From contig DASYZR010000141.1 in the NCBI GenBank assembly GCA_035945995.1, positions 1 to 42,813 on the forward strand: DNA of 42,813 bases, written 5' to 3'. The stretch comes from a bacterium. GTDB lineage: Bacteria; Sysuimicrobiota; Sysuimicrobiia; Sysuimicrobiales; Segetimicrobiaceae. Shown here piece after piece: positions 7,117 to 15,145 of this stretch. The notes under the pieces were generated by a model. It made no database searches. It was not told where the DNA came from and saw only the letters and a program-made list of their open reading frames with translations. A program made the position numbers and the translations under genes. Positions within the stretch are counted from its first letter, which is position 1; each line of letters opens with the position of its first letter.

Positions 7117-8466
7117 CTACGGCGGCGGGCAGATGTAGCCGGGCCCGTTTTGGTTGGGAAAGCACCCGACCGACTGTGGAAGGATCAGGCGCGGCAGCCA
7201 CAACACCACGTTCGGGAACAGAATGATCAACGTGATGACGAGAAAGAAGACGGCGTACAAGGGGACCGATTGGCGGAGGGCGCGGCTGAACGGAACGCCG
7301 GCCAGGGTCGAGGCCAGCAACAGGATCAGCCCGTAGGGCGGGGTGATCAGGCCGAACGCGAGGCTCACGATCACGAGCACGCCCATATGCACCGGGTTGA
7401 TGTGCCCCAGCTGCGTCAGCGAGAGGATGATGGGCATGAAGATCGCGATCGCCGGCGCCCCGTCGAGGAAATCGCCGGCGATGGTGAGGACGAGCACCAT
7501 CGCGTACATGATGACGATCCGGTTGCCGCCCGCGAGCGCTTCAATCCAGCCCCTGACGATCGTCGGACCGCCGAGATACGCAAGCAGCCATCCCACGGCC
7601 GAGGCGCTCGCGACCGCCGCCATCGGGAGGGAGTAGAGGACGGCCGCCTCCATGAAATCGCGAGGCAGGTGGCGGATGTGCCCCCGGTTCAGCAGCGGCA
7701 GGAGCACGACGAGGATGTACGTGACCGCGATCATGCCGGCCTCGGCGGGCGTGATGATGCCGAAGCCGACGCCGCCGACGATGATGATCGGGATCATCAG
7801 CGGCAGCAGCGCCGCGCGCGTTGCGCCGGCCATCTGGCCGAGCGTCGCCCGCTGCTTGCGGATGCCGGGCGGGCCGAAGACGTAACTGTAGACCATCAAC
7901 CCGACCCCGACCATGAGCCCGGGGGTGGCTCCGCCGAGAAACAGGCCCGCGATCGACACGCTTCCGACCGCCCCGTAGATAATGGCCATGATGCTCGGCG
8001 GCACCATCGCCGCGATGGTCGAGGCGGCGGCGACCAGCGCGGCGGAGAAGGCGGGATTGTATCCCTCTCGTTCCATGTAGGGCATGACGACCGTGCTGAT
8101 GGCGGCGACGTCGGCCGTCATCGAGCCCGAAATGCCGGCAAAGAGCATGCTCGAAACGCTGACCACATGCGCGAGGCCGCTGCGGAAGTGGCCGACGAGC
8201 GCCTGCGCGAAGCTGATCAGCCGCCAGGTGATGTTCGCGGACGTCATCATGTCGCCGGTCAGCAGAAAGAACGGAATCGCCAGGAACTCGAGCTGGTTGA
8301 TGCCGTTGAACATCTGCCCGACGATCGAGGCGAGCGTGATCTTGGTGAACAGCGTCGTGGTCACCAGCGCCCCCGCGATGAGGGCGAACGCCACCGGCAC
8401 CCCCTGGTAGCCGAGATAGATGAACGTCACGATCATCACGATCAGGGCGACGGCGTTGGTATCCAT
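7117..8466 (-). CDS. dctM: TRAP transporter large permease DctM
   Basis: This is a 449-residue, very hydrophobic protein with about 12 predicted helices. Family signatures include FFLLTGDMMTSA, SSMLFAGISGSMTADVAAISTVVMP and AAASTIAAMVPPSIMAIIYGA near residues 65-155, and GDFLDGAPAIAIFMPII and FGLITPPYGLILLLAS in the second half. It forms the ion-driven channel of a tripartite ATP-independent importer. ATG 8466 gives a normal N-terminus. The last ~20 residues (GCFPNQNGPGYICPPP end) are an unusual tail. Last gene of the minus-strand GH88-dctP-dctQ-dctM group, converging with the tetronate operon. Confidence 0.93.
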   Translation of the reverse strand: MDTNAVALIVMIVTFIYLGYQGVPVAFALIAGALVTTTLFTKITLASIVGQMFNGINQLEFLAIPFFLLTGDMMTSANITWRLISFAQALVGHFRSGLAHVVSVSSMLFAGISGSMTADVAAISTVVMPYMEREGYNPAFSAALVAAASTIAAMVPPSIMAIIYGAVGSVSIAGLFLGGATPGLMVGVGLMVYSYVFGPPGIRKQRATLGQMAGATRAALLPLMIPIIIVGGVGFGIITPAEAGMIAVTYILVVLLPLLNRGHIRHLPRDFMEAAVLYSLPMAAVASASAVGWLLAYLGGPTIVRGWIEALAGGNRIVIMYAMVLVLTIAGDFLDGAPAIAIFMPIILSLTQLGHINPVHMGVLVIVSLAFGLITPPYGLILLLASTLAGVPFSRALRQSVPLYAVFFLVITLIILFPNVVLWLPRLILPQSVGCFPNQNGPGYICPPP

Positions 8467-8478
8467 CCGGGGCGGCTT

Positions 8479-9129
8479 TTACGTCACCGGCAATCCGTGG
8501 GTCCCGGGCGACGTGTCGGCCGGCGACTCGTAGCCGCGGCGCCAGCCGTTGACCAGCTCCTCGATCGTGAAGAGCGCGGCCAGGGCGCCTCCCACCGGAA
8601 TCGCGGCGTACAGCACGGCGATGGGCGTGACCGACGGCATCAGGAAACTTCCGAACCCGTTGAGATAGTTGCGATAGCCGAACACGATCATGCACACGGC
8701 GGTGCCGAGAATCACCAGCCGGTTGAGCGTCTCGACCAGCAGGCGTTTGCGGCCGCGCAGGGACTGTCCGAGCGCGGTCAGTCGGAAGTGCTGGTCCCGG
8801 CGGACCGCCACGCCCATGCCCAGGAACACGCCCCAGACGAAGAAGCCGATTTCGAACTCCCCCGCGTCGAGCCATGGGCGGTCGATCGTGCGGAAGCTGA
8901 CGTCGGCCAGCTCGCAGAGGGTGAAGCCGAGCAGCAGCAGGGCGCAGACGACCATGAGGAATCGCTCCAGGACGTCGAGCGCCGGCCACTTGAGATGCCG
9001 GGACGCGCGGACGGTGATCCGCTGCTTGGGCGCCAGGACGACGCCCGCGGCGAGGGCCCCTTCCTCACCCGGGCTCCCGGCGTCAGCCGGGGCGTTCCCG
9101 CGCGCGGGGACGCCGGCCCGCCTCGGCAC
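8479..9129 (-). CDS. dctQ: TRAP transporter small permease DctQ
   Basis: This is a 216-residue protein with four membrane segments (roughly residues 57-77, 90-110, 133-153 and 166-190) and the DctQ signature WLDAGEFEIGFFVWGVFLGMGVAVRRDQHFR between helices 2 and 3. It bridges the large permease in TRAP transporters. The start is GTG 9129, directly behind the dctP stop codon, leaving an unusually long polar N-terminus of about 50 residues. No good internal ATG exists before the first helix, so the true start could be a weaker internal codon. It sits 12 nt upstream of dctM. Confidence 0.88.
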   Translation of the reverse strand: MPRRAGVPARGNAPADAGSPGEEGALAAGVVLAPKQRITVRASRHLKWPALDVLERFLMVVCALLLLGFTLCELADVSFRTIDRPWLDAGEFEIGFFVWGVFLGMGVAVRRDQHFRLTALGQSLRGRKRLLVETLNRLVILGTAVCMIVFGYRNYLNGFGSFLMPSVTPIAVLYAAIPVGGALAALFTIEELVNGWRRGYESPADTSPGTHGLPVT

Positions 9130-9130
9130 G

Positions 9131-10138
9131 TTACGTCACATTGCGCACGAGCTTCAGGAGCTGGACCGCGTACGGGCCCAGCTCCTGAGCCTGCGGATCC
9201 TGCAGCGGAGCCGCGAGCGTCACGAAGCTCTGCTTGTCGACCTTCTGGTTGAATTTCACCCCGAGCCCCTGCAGCGTCTTGACCGCGGCGGCGTCGTTCA
9301 CGAGCGCCTGCCGCGCCGCCCGCGGCAGGGCATAGCCGGCCGCCGCCTCCACCCATTGCTGCTGCTGGGCGGAGAGACTGTCCCACGTCTTCTGGCTCAT
9401 CCAGAGTTGGTTGTTGTTGGCCTCGTGCTGCGTCTTCGAGAGCACCGGGGCCGCTTCGTAGTGCTTGTTCTTGAGGTAGATGTCGTTCCCGTTTTCGGCG
9501 ATCTGCACGAGTCCGGTCTGCAGCGACGTGTACACCTGTCCGAACGGCATGTGCACCGGCACCGCGCGGTAGGCGCTGAAGAACGCGTCTTCGGTCTTCG
9601 TCGCCTGCACCCGCACCTTCTTCCCCACCAGGTCGTGCGCGCCCGTGACGGCGAACTTGGCATACATGTTCCGGAAGCCCAGCGTCATCAGGCCGAGCGA
9701 CCGCGCGCCCGTCGTATTGTCGAGAATCATCTTCTTGAAGTACGCGTTGATGCCGGGGTTCGTCACCGAATCGAGGAGATGTTTCTCGTCGCGAAAGATG
9801 AAATGAAGCGAAAACACGCCGGCCTGCGGCACGACGGTCGCGGTATTCGCGGTGGCGTTGATCGCGAAGTCGATGTCGCCCGTGCGGACTTTCTGCGCCA
9901 TCTCCGGTTCCTGCCCGAGCGCCGCGTTGGGGAACTGCCGGATGGCGAGCGTGCCGCCGCTCAACTGCTGCAGATGTTCCTGGAACCGGTCGGCCATGAA
10001 GCCGTAGGCGGTTTCGTGAGGTTGATCGTAGCCAAAGGTGAACGTCCGCGCGGCGCCCGCGGCCTGGACCCGCCTCACGCCCCACGCCGCTCCGGCCAGG
10101 GCGATTGTTCCACGCACGAACGAGCGTCTCGTCAGCAT
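9131..10138 (-). CDS. dctP: TRAP transporter solute-binding protein DctP (Tat-type signal)
   Basis: This 335-residue protein starts at ATG 10138 behind GGAGGT; an upstream in-frame ATG (10216) has no RBS. The N-terminus MLTRRSFVRGTIALAGAAWG is a twin-arginine-like signal. The mature part shows the DctP fold: TFTFGYDQPHETAYGF, FPNAALGQEPEMAQKVRTGDIDFAI, and VGKKVRVQATKTEDAFF with the conserved arginine of the carboxylate-binding site. The carboxylate-anchoring arginine fits sugar acids or other organic acids. Neighbouring GH88 and tetronate genes make a sugar acid the likeliest ligand (inference). Confidence 0.9.
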   Translation of the reverse strand: MLTRRSFVRGTIALAGAAWGVRRVQAAGAARTFTFGYDQPHETAYGFMADRFQEHLQQLSGGTLAIRQFPNAALGQEPEMAQKVRTGDIDFAINATANTATVVPQAGVFSLHFIFRDEKHLLDSVTNPGINAYFKKMILDNTTGARSLGLMTLGFRNMYAKFAVTGAHDLVGKKVRVQATKTEDAFFSAYRAVPVHMPFGQVYTSLQTGLVQIAENGNDIYLKNKHYEAAPVLSKTQHEANNNQLWMSQKTWDSLSAQQQQWVEAAAGYALPRAARQALVNDAAAVKTLQGLGVKFNQKVDKQSFVTLAAPLQDPQAQELGPYAVQLLKLVRNVT

Positions 10139-10234
10139 GCGCGACCTCCGGTCGTGGCGTCTTGGCCTGACCGAACGCGGTGCTGGTCCCGCCAAGGGTC
10201 CCACTGTTTTGCACATGGGGGCCGGGTCTCCTTC

Positions 10235-11407
10235 CTACCCTGGAAGAACCGGGCGTCCGGCCGCCGGCACCCGCCCCAGGCTGCGCAGATAGAAGTAGTC
10301 GCCCCAGATGAGCGCGGAGTCGACGCCCTCCCGGTGCGGGCGCGAGTAGCAGCCGTGGAGCAGCACCCCGTCGATCTCCTCGGGGGCGCGGTTCTGGCAG
10401 TGCGCCGCCAGCGCCTCGAGAAGCGACGCGGCCTCGTCGCGGTAGCGCCGCGCGCGGGCGGGCGAGGGATGCACCGCCGAGAGTTCGAGCAGGCCGTCCG
10501 CCGCGATCGCCGCCGCCGAGCTGTCGCGCGGGGCGTCGGGGATCGCGGGATCGTCGAAGTCCCAATATGGAACGCGGTCGGCCGGCAGCCGCCGGGTGAA
10601 ATAGTGGGCCGCCGCGTCCGCGGCGGCAAGGAATTGCCCGGCCCCGGTCTCACGATAAGCGATCGCGAATCCCGCGATGGCCCAGGCCTGACCCCGCGCC
10701 CAGGCGGACTCCGGCGCATGCCCCTGGAACGTCGTTTTCCGGGACACGGCGCCGGGCGTACGGCCGTAGACGACGAGGTGGTACGTGGACCCGTCCGGCC
10801 GGAAGAAGTGCCGCCGTGTAGTGGCCGCGTGCGCCGCCGCCGCCGCGGCATACCGGCCGTCACCGGTCTTCCGGGACGCCCACCACAGCAGCGGGAGGTT
10901 CATCATCGTGTCGATGGTGCTGGTCCCCACCCATTCGGGATCGCCCCGGGGTCCCCAGGCCTGAAGGTAGCCGCCGGTCTCTACGAATCTGCTGAGCAGG
11001 GTGCGGGCCGCCACGAGCGCCCGGGCGCTCAGGGCGCCGTCGTGGCCGAGCAGATCCCCGACCGCGTGGCTCGGATAGAACAGAAAGCCCAGGTCGTGGG
11101 TTCGATCGTCATGCTCGCGGCCGGCCAGACGCTCCGCCCACAGGCGGGCGGCGTCGGCGTACCGGGCATCTCCGCTCCATTGCGACGCGAGCCACAGGCA
11201 TCCCACCCAGAAGCCCGCGGTCCAATTGCCGTGCCGCCATGTCGTGCCCGTCCATCGCGGCCCGTCGCTCCCGGCGAGGGTCTTCCAGCGTCCCTCCTCG
11301 GTGACGTGCGGGAACGAATCGCCGAGGCGCCGTGCGGTGTGATCGATGGCGCGCAGCGTGAGGGCGAGGCGCGCGTCGAGGCCCGGCGGCCCGCCGGCCG
11401 GCGTCAT
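10235..11407 (-). CDS. Glycoside hydrolase family 88 (unsaturated glucuronyl hydrolase-like)
   Basis: This 390-residue protein has an (alpha/alpha)6-barrel pattern. Asp105 (HDLGFLFYPS) and Asp166 (TSTIDTMMNLPLLWWA) are 61 residues apart, the same spacing as catalytic Asp88 and Asp149 of the Bacillus UGL enzyme. RGQAWAIAGFA, WDFDDP and IWGDYFYLRSL are further GH88 signatures. The family hydrates the 4,5-double bond of unsaturated uronides left by polysaccharide lyases, releasing a 4-deoxy-5-keto uronic acid. No signal peptide is seen, so it is cytoplasmic and would act on imported oligomers. Its ATG overlaps the MaoC stop (ATGA), and a 96-nt gap separates it from dctP. Confidence 0.85.
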   Translation of the reverse strand: MTPAGGPPGLDARLALTLRAIDHTARRLGDSFPHVTEEGRWKTLAGSDGPRWTGTTWRHGNWTAGFWVGCLWLASQWSGDARYADAARLWAERLAGREHDDRTHDLGFLFYPSHAVGDLLGHDGALSARALVAARTLLSRFVETGGYLQAWGPRGDPEWVGTSTIDTMMNLPLLWWASRKTGDGRYAAAAAAHAATTRRHFFRPDGSTYHLVVYGRTPGAVSRKTTFQGHAPESAWARGQAWAIAGFAIAYRETGAGQFLAAADAAAHYFTRRLPADRVPYWDFDDPAIPDAPRDSSAAAIAADGLLELSAVHPSPARARRYRDEAASLLEALAAHCQNRAPEEIDGVLLHGCYSRPHREGVDSALIWGDYFYLRSLGRVPAAGRPVLPG

Positions 11408-11922
11408 CGCGCGGCGGATGAGCCGCGGGTGGGCGGGCGCCGCGGCGCGGACGCGCCGGCGCCGATGAGCTTCAGGATGTGCGTGCCGGCGCAGACGAGG
11501 TCGTTCCGCTGGTTCTTGATCGTCACGTCGGCGAACATCCTGCCTTCCGTCTCGTCGACCCGTACCACCGTGTAGTCGACCGTGATGGTGTCCCCGATGC
11601 GCACGGGTTTGATAAACCGGATCCGATCGTAGCCGTAGGAGACGACGACCTGCGGGACCGCGGCCTGAACGCGCTGCGTCATGAGCGTCGAGGTCGTGGA
11701 CATGAAGCCCACCAGCAGCGCGCCGTGGGCGATCCGGCCCGCGTACGGCGTCCCCCTCATATAGACTTCGTCCACATGGTTGGGATGCAGATCGCCGGTG
11801 ATCCCGGCAAACAGGTACACGTCCGATTCGGCGATTGTCTTGCGGAACTGGACGCGTTGGCCGAGCATGCCGGTGAGGGGCTTCCGGGCCGGCGCCGTGC
11901 GGGGAGCGGCTCGCCGTGTCAT
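11404..11922 (-). CDS. MaoC-like hot-dog hydratase
   Basis: This 172-residue protein is a single hot-dog domain. FAGITGDLHPNHVDEVYM (residues ~38-55) is the R-specific enoyl-CoA hydratase motif with catalytic Asp and His six residues apart. RIAHGALLVGFMST and PVRIGDTITVDYTV are also typical. It would hydrate a 2-enoyl-CoA to the (R)-3-hydroxyacyl-CoA. The N-terminal 17 and C-terminal ~15 residues are basic tails. First gene of the minus-strand group leading through GH88 to the TRAP genes, and divergent from the CaiB gene with only 41 nt between start codons, so the two promoters must be closely interlocked. Confidence 0.82.
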   Translation of the reverse strand: MTRRAAPRTAPARKPLTGMLGQRVQFRKTIAESDVYLFAGITGDLHPNHVDEVYMRGTPYAGRIAHGALLVGFMSTTSTLMTQRVQAAVPQVVVSYGYDRIRFIKPVRIGDTITVDYTVVRVDETEGRMFADVTIKNQRNDLVCAGTHILKLIGAGASAPRRPPTRGSSAAR

Positions 11923-11963
11923 CGGCGCGCAGGATTCTCCGCCGGCGCGGGCAATCCTGGGGC

Positions 11964-13139
11964 ATGTTCCTCGCCGGCGTGAAGGTCATCAGCCTGACGC
12001 ATTTTCTCCAGGGGCCGTCCGGCGTCCAGTTCCTGGCGGACCTCGGGGCGGACGTCGTGAAGGTGGAGCAGCCCGGCCGCGGCGCCTGGGAGCGCACCTG
12101 GTCGGGAGCCGGCGCGTACCTGAACGGCGAGAGCGTCTTCTACCTGCTCGCGCACCGGAACCAGCGCAGCCTGACGCTCGACCTCAAGTCGGACGCCGGC
12201 AAAGAGATCCTGTGGCGGCTGATCCGCGTCTCCGACGTGCTCGTGCAAAATTTCCGGCCCGGCGTGCTCGACCGGCACGGGTTCGGATACGACGAGCTCG
12301 CGCGCGCCAATCCACGGCTCGTCTACTGCGCCTGTTCCGGCTACGGTCCCGACGGCCCCTACCGCGAGCATCCCGGGCAGGATCTGCTGGTTCAAGGGGT
12401 CTCCGGCCTCGCGGCGATCACCGGCGCCGCCGACGATCCGCCCACCCCGGTGGGGACGGCGGTCGTCGACCAGCACGCGGCGGCGCTGCTGGCGCTGGGC
12501 GTGCTCGCGGCGCTGCACGGCCGCGCGCAGACGGGGAAGGGATGCCGCGTCGACGTCAACCTGCTATCGGCGGCGCTCGATCTGCAGATCGAACCGCTCA
12601 CCTACTATCTCAACGGCGGCCGCCTGCAGCCGCGGAGCCGCGCCGGACTGTCCACGACCTTCCACGAGGCGCCGTACGGCGTCTACCGGACCCGCGACGG
12701 CTGGATCGTGGTCTCGCTCGCGCCGGTCAGCCGGCTGGCCGAGGTCACGGGCAGTGAGGCGCTGTCCGGGTTCCGGGACGACGAGCGCTTCGAGCGGCGC
12801 GAAGAAGTCTCCGCCGCACTCGGCCGGGTGCTCGCCGAGCGTCCGACCGACGAGTGGCTCGGCCTCTTCCGGCCGGCCGGCATCTGGGCCGCCCCGGTCG
12901 CGGATTACGAACAGGTCGTGAGCGATCCGCAGGTGCGCTGGAACGAATCGTTTCTCGAGTTCGACCATCCACGAGCCGGCCGCGTCCGCGTGCTCGCACA
13001 TCCCATCCACTACGACGGCCGTCCGCTGCCTCTGCGGCGGCGGCCGCCGCTGCTCGGCGAGGACACCGACGAGATTCTGCGCGGCCTCGACTACACGCCC
13101 GCGGAGATCGCGCGGTTTCGAAGCGACAAGGTCGTGTGA
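11964..13139 (+). CDS. CaiB/BaiF (family III) CoA-transferase
   Basis: This 391-residue protein takes ATG 11964 as start because homologous sequence begins at once (MFLAGVKVISLTHFLQGPSG); upstream in-frame codons from 11916 are not conserved-looking. LGADVVKVEQPGRG, LDLKSDAGKEIL, VLVQNFRPGVLDRHGFGYDEL and GTAVVDQ are family signatures, and Asp169 sits exactly at the position of the aspartyl nucleophile of formyl-CoA transferase. It moves CoA between carboxylic acids via an aspartyl-CoA intermediate; the acid is unknown. Followed by an enoyl-CoA hydratase, so it probably activates the substrate of a short CoA pathway. Confidence 0.9.
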   Translation: MFLAGVKVISLTHFLQGPSGVQFLADLGADVVKVEQPGRGAWERTWSGAGAYLNGESVFYLLAHRNQRSLTLDLKSDAGKEILWRLIRVSDVLVQNFRPGVLDRHGFGYDELARANPRLVYCACSGYGPDGPYREHPGQDLLVQGVSGLAAITGAADDPPTPVGTAVVDQHAAALLALGVLAALHGRAQTGKGCRVDVNLLSAALDLQIEPLTYYLNGGRLQPRSRAGLSTTFHEAPYGVYRTRDGWIVVSLAPVSRLAEVTGSEALSGFRDDERFERREEVSAALGRVLAERPTDEWLGLFRPAGIWAAPVADYEQVVSDPQVRWNESFLEFDHPRAGRVRVLAHPIHYDGRPLPLRRRPPLLGEDTDEILRGLDYTPAEIARFRSDKVV

Positions 13140-13184
13140 GCGGTGCCGCGCGACGCGCTTTTGAAAGCGAGGTGATCGGGCCCG

Positions 13185-13958
13185 ATGCTGGTCGGCCTCT
13201 CTCGCCCCGGCGACGGGGTTGCCGTGGTCGAACTGAACAACCCGCCGCTGAACCTCGTGACCCTCGATCTCACGCGGCAACTCGGCGAGGTCTTGGACGC
13301 CGTGGCCTCGGACGGCTCCGTCCGGGCCGTCATCGTCGCGGGCGCCGGCGGGCGGGCGTTCTGCGCCGGGTCGGACGTGCGAGAGTTCGCCCCGGTCAGG
13401 GACCGGGTGGTCGAGGCGAAACTCCGACGCGAGAACGCGGTCTGGACGCAACTGGAGGATCTGCCGCAGCCGACGATCGCCGCGATCGAGGGATGGGCGC
13501 TCGGCGGAGGACTGGAGCTTGCCCTGTGCTGCGATCTGCGGGTCATCGCGGAGGACGCGCGGGTGGGACTGCCCGAAGTCCATCTGGGCGTTTTCCCCGG
13601 AACCGGCGGTCCGCTCCGCCTGGCCCGGCTGATCGGCGAAAGCCGGGCAAAGAGTCTGCTCTACCTCGGCGACACGCTGGCCGCCGCGGACGCGCTCGCG
13701 CTCGGGATCGCCTATCAAACGGTCCCACGCGGGGAAGCGCGGACCGCAGCACTGGCCCTCGCCCGGCGGCTCGCGGACGCGCCGGCGCAGGCCGTCCAGG
13801 CCTGCAAGCGCGCCGTTCGCGCGGCGGGTGACATGGAGCGGGACGCGGCGCTCGAGTATGCGCTCGAGCTGAGCGGCCGCGTCTTCCGGTGCGAGGATGT
13901 GCTCGAAGGCGCTTCCGCCTTTCTCGAAAAGCGGCCGCCTCGGTTCCGGCACCGCTGA
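13185..13958 (+). CDS. Enoyl-CoA hydratase/isomerase (crotonase) family
   Basis: This 257-residue crotonase has GGRAFCAGSDVREF (oxyanion-hole strand), GWALGGGLELALCCDLRV with Glu111, and LPEVHLGVFPGTGG with Glu131. The two glutamates are 20 residues apart as in rat mitochondrial hydratase (Glu144/Glu164), so hydratase activity is plausible. ATG 13185 follows a 45-nt gap after the CoA-transferase. A C-terminal helix ends with the usual EGASAFLEKRPPRF. It would act on the CoA ester made by the CaiB enzyme. Confidence 0.9.
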   Translation: MLVGLSRPGDGVAVVELNNPPLNLVTLDLTRQLGEVLDAVASDGSVRAVIVAGAGGRAFCAGSDVREFAPVRDRVVEAKLRRENAVWTQLEDLPQPTIAAIEGWALGGGLELALCCDLRVIAEDARVGLPEVHLGVFPGTGGPLRLARLIGESRAKSLLYLGDTLAAADALALGIAYQTVPRGEARTAALALARRLADAPAQAVQACKRAVRAAGDMERDAALEYALELSGRVFRCEDVLEGASAFLEKRPPRFRHR

Positions 13959-13970
13959 GGGAGCAGACTC

Positions 13971-14672
13971 ATGGTCGAATCCCTGCCCGTCGTCCTCATC
14001 CCGGGCCTCCTGTGCTCGCCGCGCCTCTACGCCGAGCAGCTTCCCGCATTGTGGCGATTCGGTCCGGTGATGATCGCGGACCACACGCGCGATGACAGCG
14101 TGGCGGGGATCGCGCGCCGCGTTCTGGCGGCGGCGCCGCCTCGATTCGCCCTCGTCGGGCTGTCGATGGGCGGGTATACGGCCTTTGAAGTCATGCGCGC
14201 GTCGCCCGGCCGGGTTGCCCGGCTGGCCCTCCTCGACACGTCGGCGCGGGCGGACACGCCGGAACAAAGCGACCGCCGCCGCGCCCAGATCGCACTCGCC
14301 CAACGTGGAAGGTTTGGAGAGGTGCTCGATCCGCTGTTTCTCTCCTGGGCGCACCGTTCCCGGCGGAACGATCCCGCCCTGCGGCGCGTCGTGCAACTCA
14401 TGGCGGAGGAGACGGGCCCCGAGGCGTTCGTCCGCCAGCAGACCGCCATCATGACCCGGCCCGACTCGCGGCCGGACCTCGCCGCGATTCGTTGCCCCAC
14501 CCTGGTCCTCGTCGGCGACGGCGACGAGGCCACCCCGCCGGATCGGGCGGCTGAGATCGCCGACGGCATCGCGTCGGCGCGCTTGGTCTCCGTGCCCGAG
14601 TGTGGTCATCTGTCCGCGCTCGAACGGCCGTCGCACGTCACGCGGGCGCTCGTCGAGTGGCTGGAACGGTGA
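13971..14672 (+). CDS. Alpha/beta hydrolase
   Basis: This 233-residue alpha/beta-hydrolase fold protein has an HG-loop equivalent (LIPGLLCSPRLY), nucleophile Ser65 in GLSMGG, an acid residue in LVGDGDEATPP (Asp183 or Asp185) and His213 in ECGHLSALERP. The strongly hydrophobic cap typical of lipases is missing. Relatives act as esterases, lactonases or C-C hydrolases such as 3-oxoadipate enol-lactonase, so specificity is open. Starts 12 nt after the crotonase gene and shares a GTGA overlap with the downstream RidA-like gene; same operon. Confidence 0.85.
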   Translation: MVESLPVVLIPGLLCSPRLYAEQLPALWRFGPVMIADHTRDDSVAGIARRVLAAAPPRFALVGLSMGGYTAFEVMRASPGRVARLALLDTSARADTPEQSDRRRAQIALAQRGRFGEVLDPLFLSWAHRSRRNDPALRRVVQLMAEETGPEAFVRQQTAIMTRPDSRPDLAAIRCPTLVLVGDGDEATPPDRAAEIADGIASARLVSVPECGHLSALERPSHVTRALVEWLER

Positions 14673-15067
14673 CCCGGGCCATCCAGCGGATCCGCCTCGA
14701 GGGCGTGCTGCCCCCGCCGGTCAGCCACTACTGCGACGCGGTGCGGGCCGGGGACTTTCTGTCCATCTCGGGAATGGTCGCGATGGATCAGCACGGCCGG
14801 GTGGTCGGACCCGGCGATGCGGCCCGGCAGGCGGAGCAAATCTTCGAGCATATTTCTCGCGTGCTGGCGCACGCCGGCGCCGACTTCTCCCGCGTGACGA
14901 GCGTTCTCATCCACCTCGTCAACATGGACGACAGGGTCCGAATCAACCCGGTCCGGATGCGGTACTTCGGGGAGCACCGGCCGGCCAGCACGCTCGTACA
15001 AGTGACATCACTTATTCATCCCGACCTGCTCGTGGAGGTCACCTGCACCGCGTACATCGGGTCCTGA
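14669..15067 (+). CDS. RidA/YjgF/UK114-family protein lacking the catalytic arginine
   Basis: This 132-residue protein starts at GTG 14669, overlapping the hydrolase stop. It has the RidA fold signatures FLSISGMVAMDQHGRVV, the Q-x-x-x-x-x-x-x-I mid-helix region, and PASTLVQVTSLIHPDLLVEVTCTAYI at the C-terminus. In active RidA deaminases an arginine occupies the position of Ser in PAST (Arg105 in RidA). Its absence argues against 2-iminoacid hydrolysis and for one of the other Rid subfamilies, which often accompany catabolic clusters. Last gene of the CaiB operon. Confidence 0.82.
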   Translation: MTRAIQRIRLEGVLPPPVSHYCDAVRAGDFLSISGMVAMDQHGRVVGPGDAARQAEQIFEHISRVLAHAGADFSRVTSVLIHLVNMDDRVRINPVRMRYFGEHRPASTLVQVTSLIHPDLLVEVTCTAYIGS

Positions 15068-15123
15068 AAAGACGTAACTCAGCCCGGCTCTTGCGCCTGC
15101 GACAGAGGATTTCAGTTGAATCC

Positions 15124-15145
15124 TGCATAATGCATGTAATATGCA
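15124..15145. promoter_or_regulatory. Palindromic operator candidate over the gntR start
   Basis: TGCAT-A-ATGCA (15124-15134) is a perfect 5-bp inverted repeat with a single central base. It shares its right half with a second arrangement, TGCAT-N5-ATGCA (15131-15145), whose last ATGCA contains the start codon of the GntR gene (15141). GntR/FCD regulators bind short dyads like this, so autorepression by blocking initiation is likely. Also contains CATAAT, a possible -10. Confidence 0.5.

Noticed and set aside
7150-9252. 700-codon open frame on the plus strand across the TRAP genes
   Set aside because: This is an antisense shadow of dctM and dctQ. Its composition is Arg/Asp/His-rich with no domains, as expected opposite GC-rich membrane-protein genes.
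9131-10216. Longer dctP starting at ATG 10216
   Set aside because: The extra 26 residues are Arg/Pro-rich with no RBS; ATG 10138 has GGAGGT and begins directly with the Tat signal.
12564-14636. 690-codon minus-strand frame opposite the CoA-transferase, crotonase and hydrolase genes
   Set aside because: Low-complexity Arg/Gly/Glu composition and no recognisable motif; the plus-strand genes are well supported.
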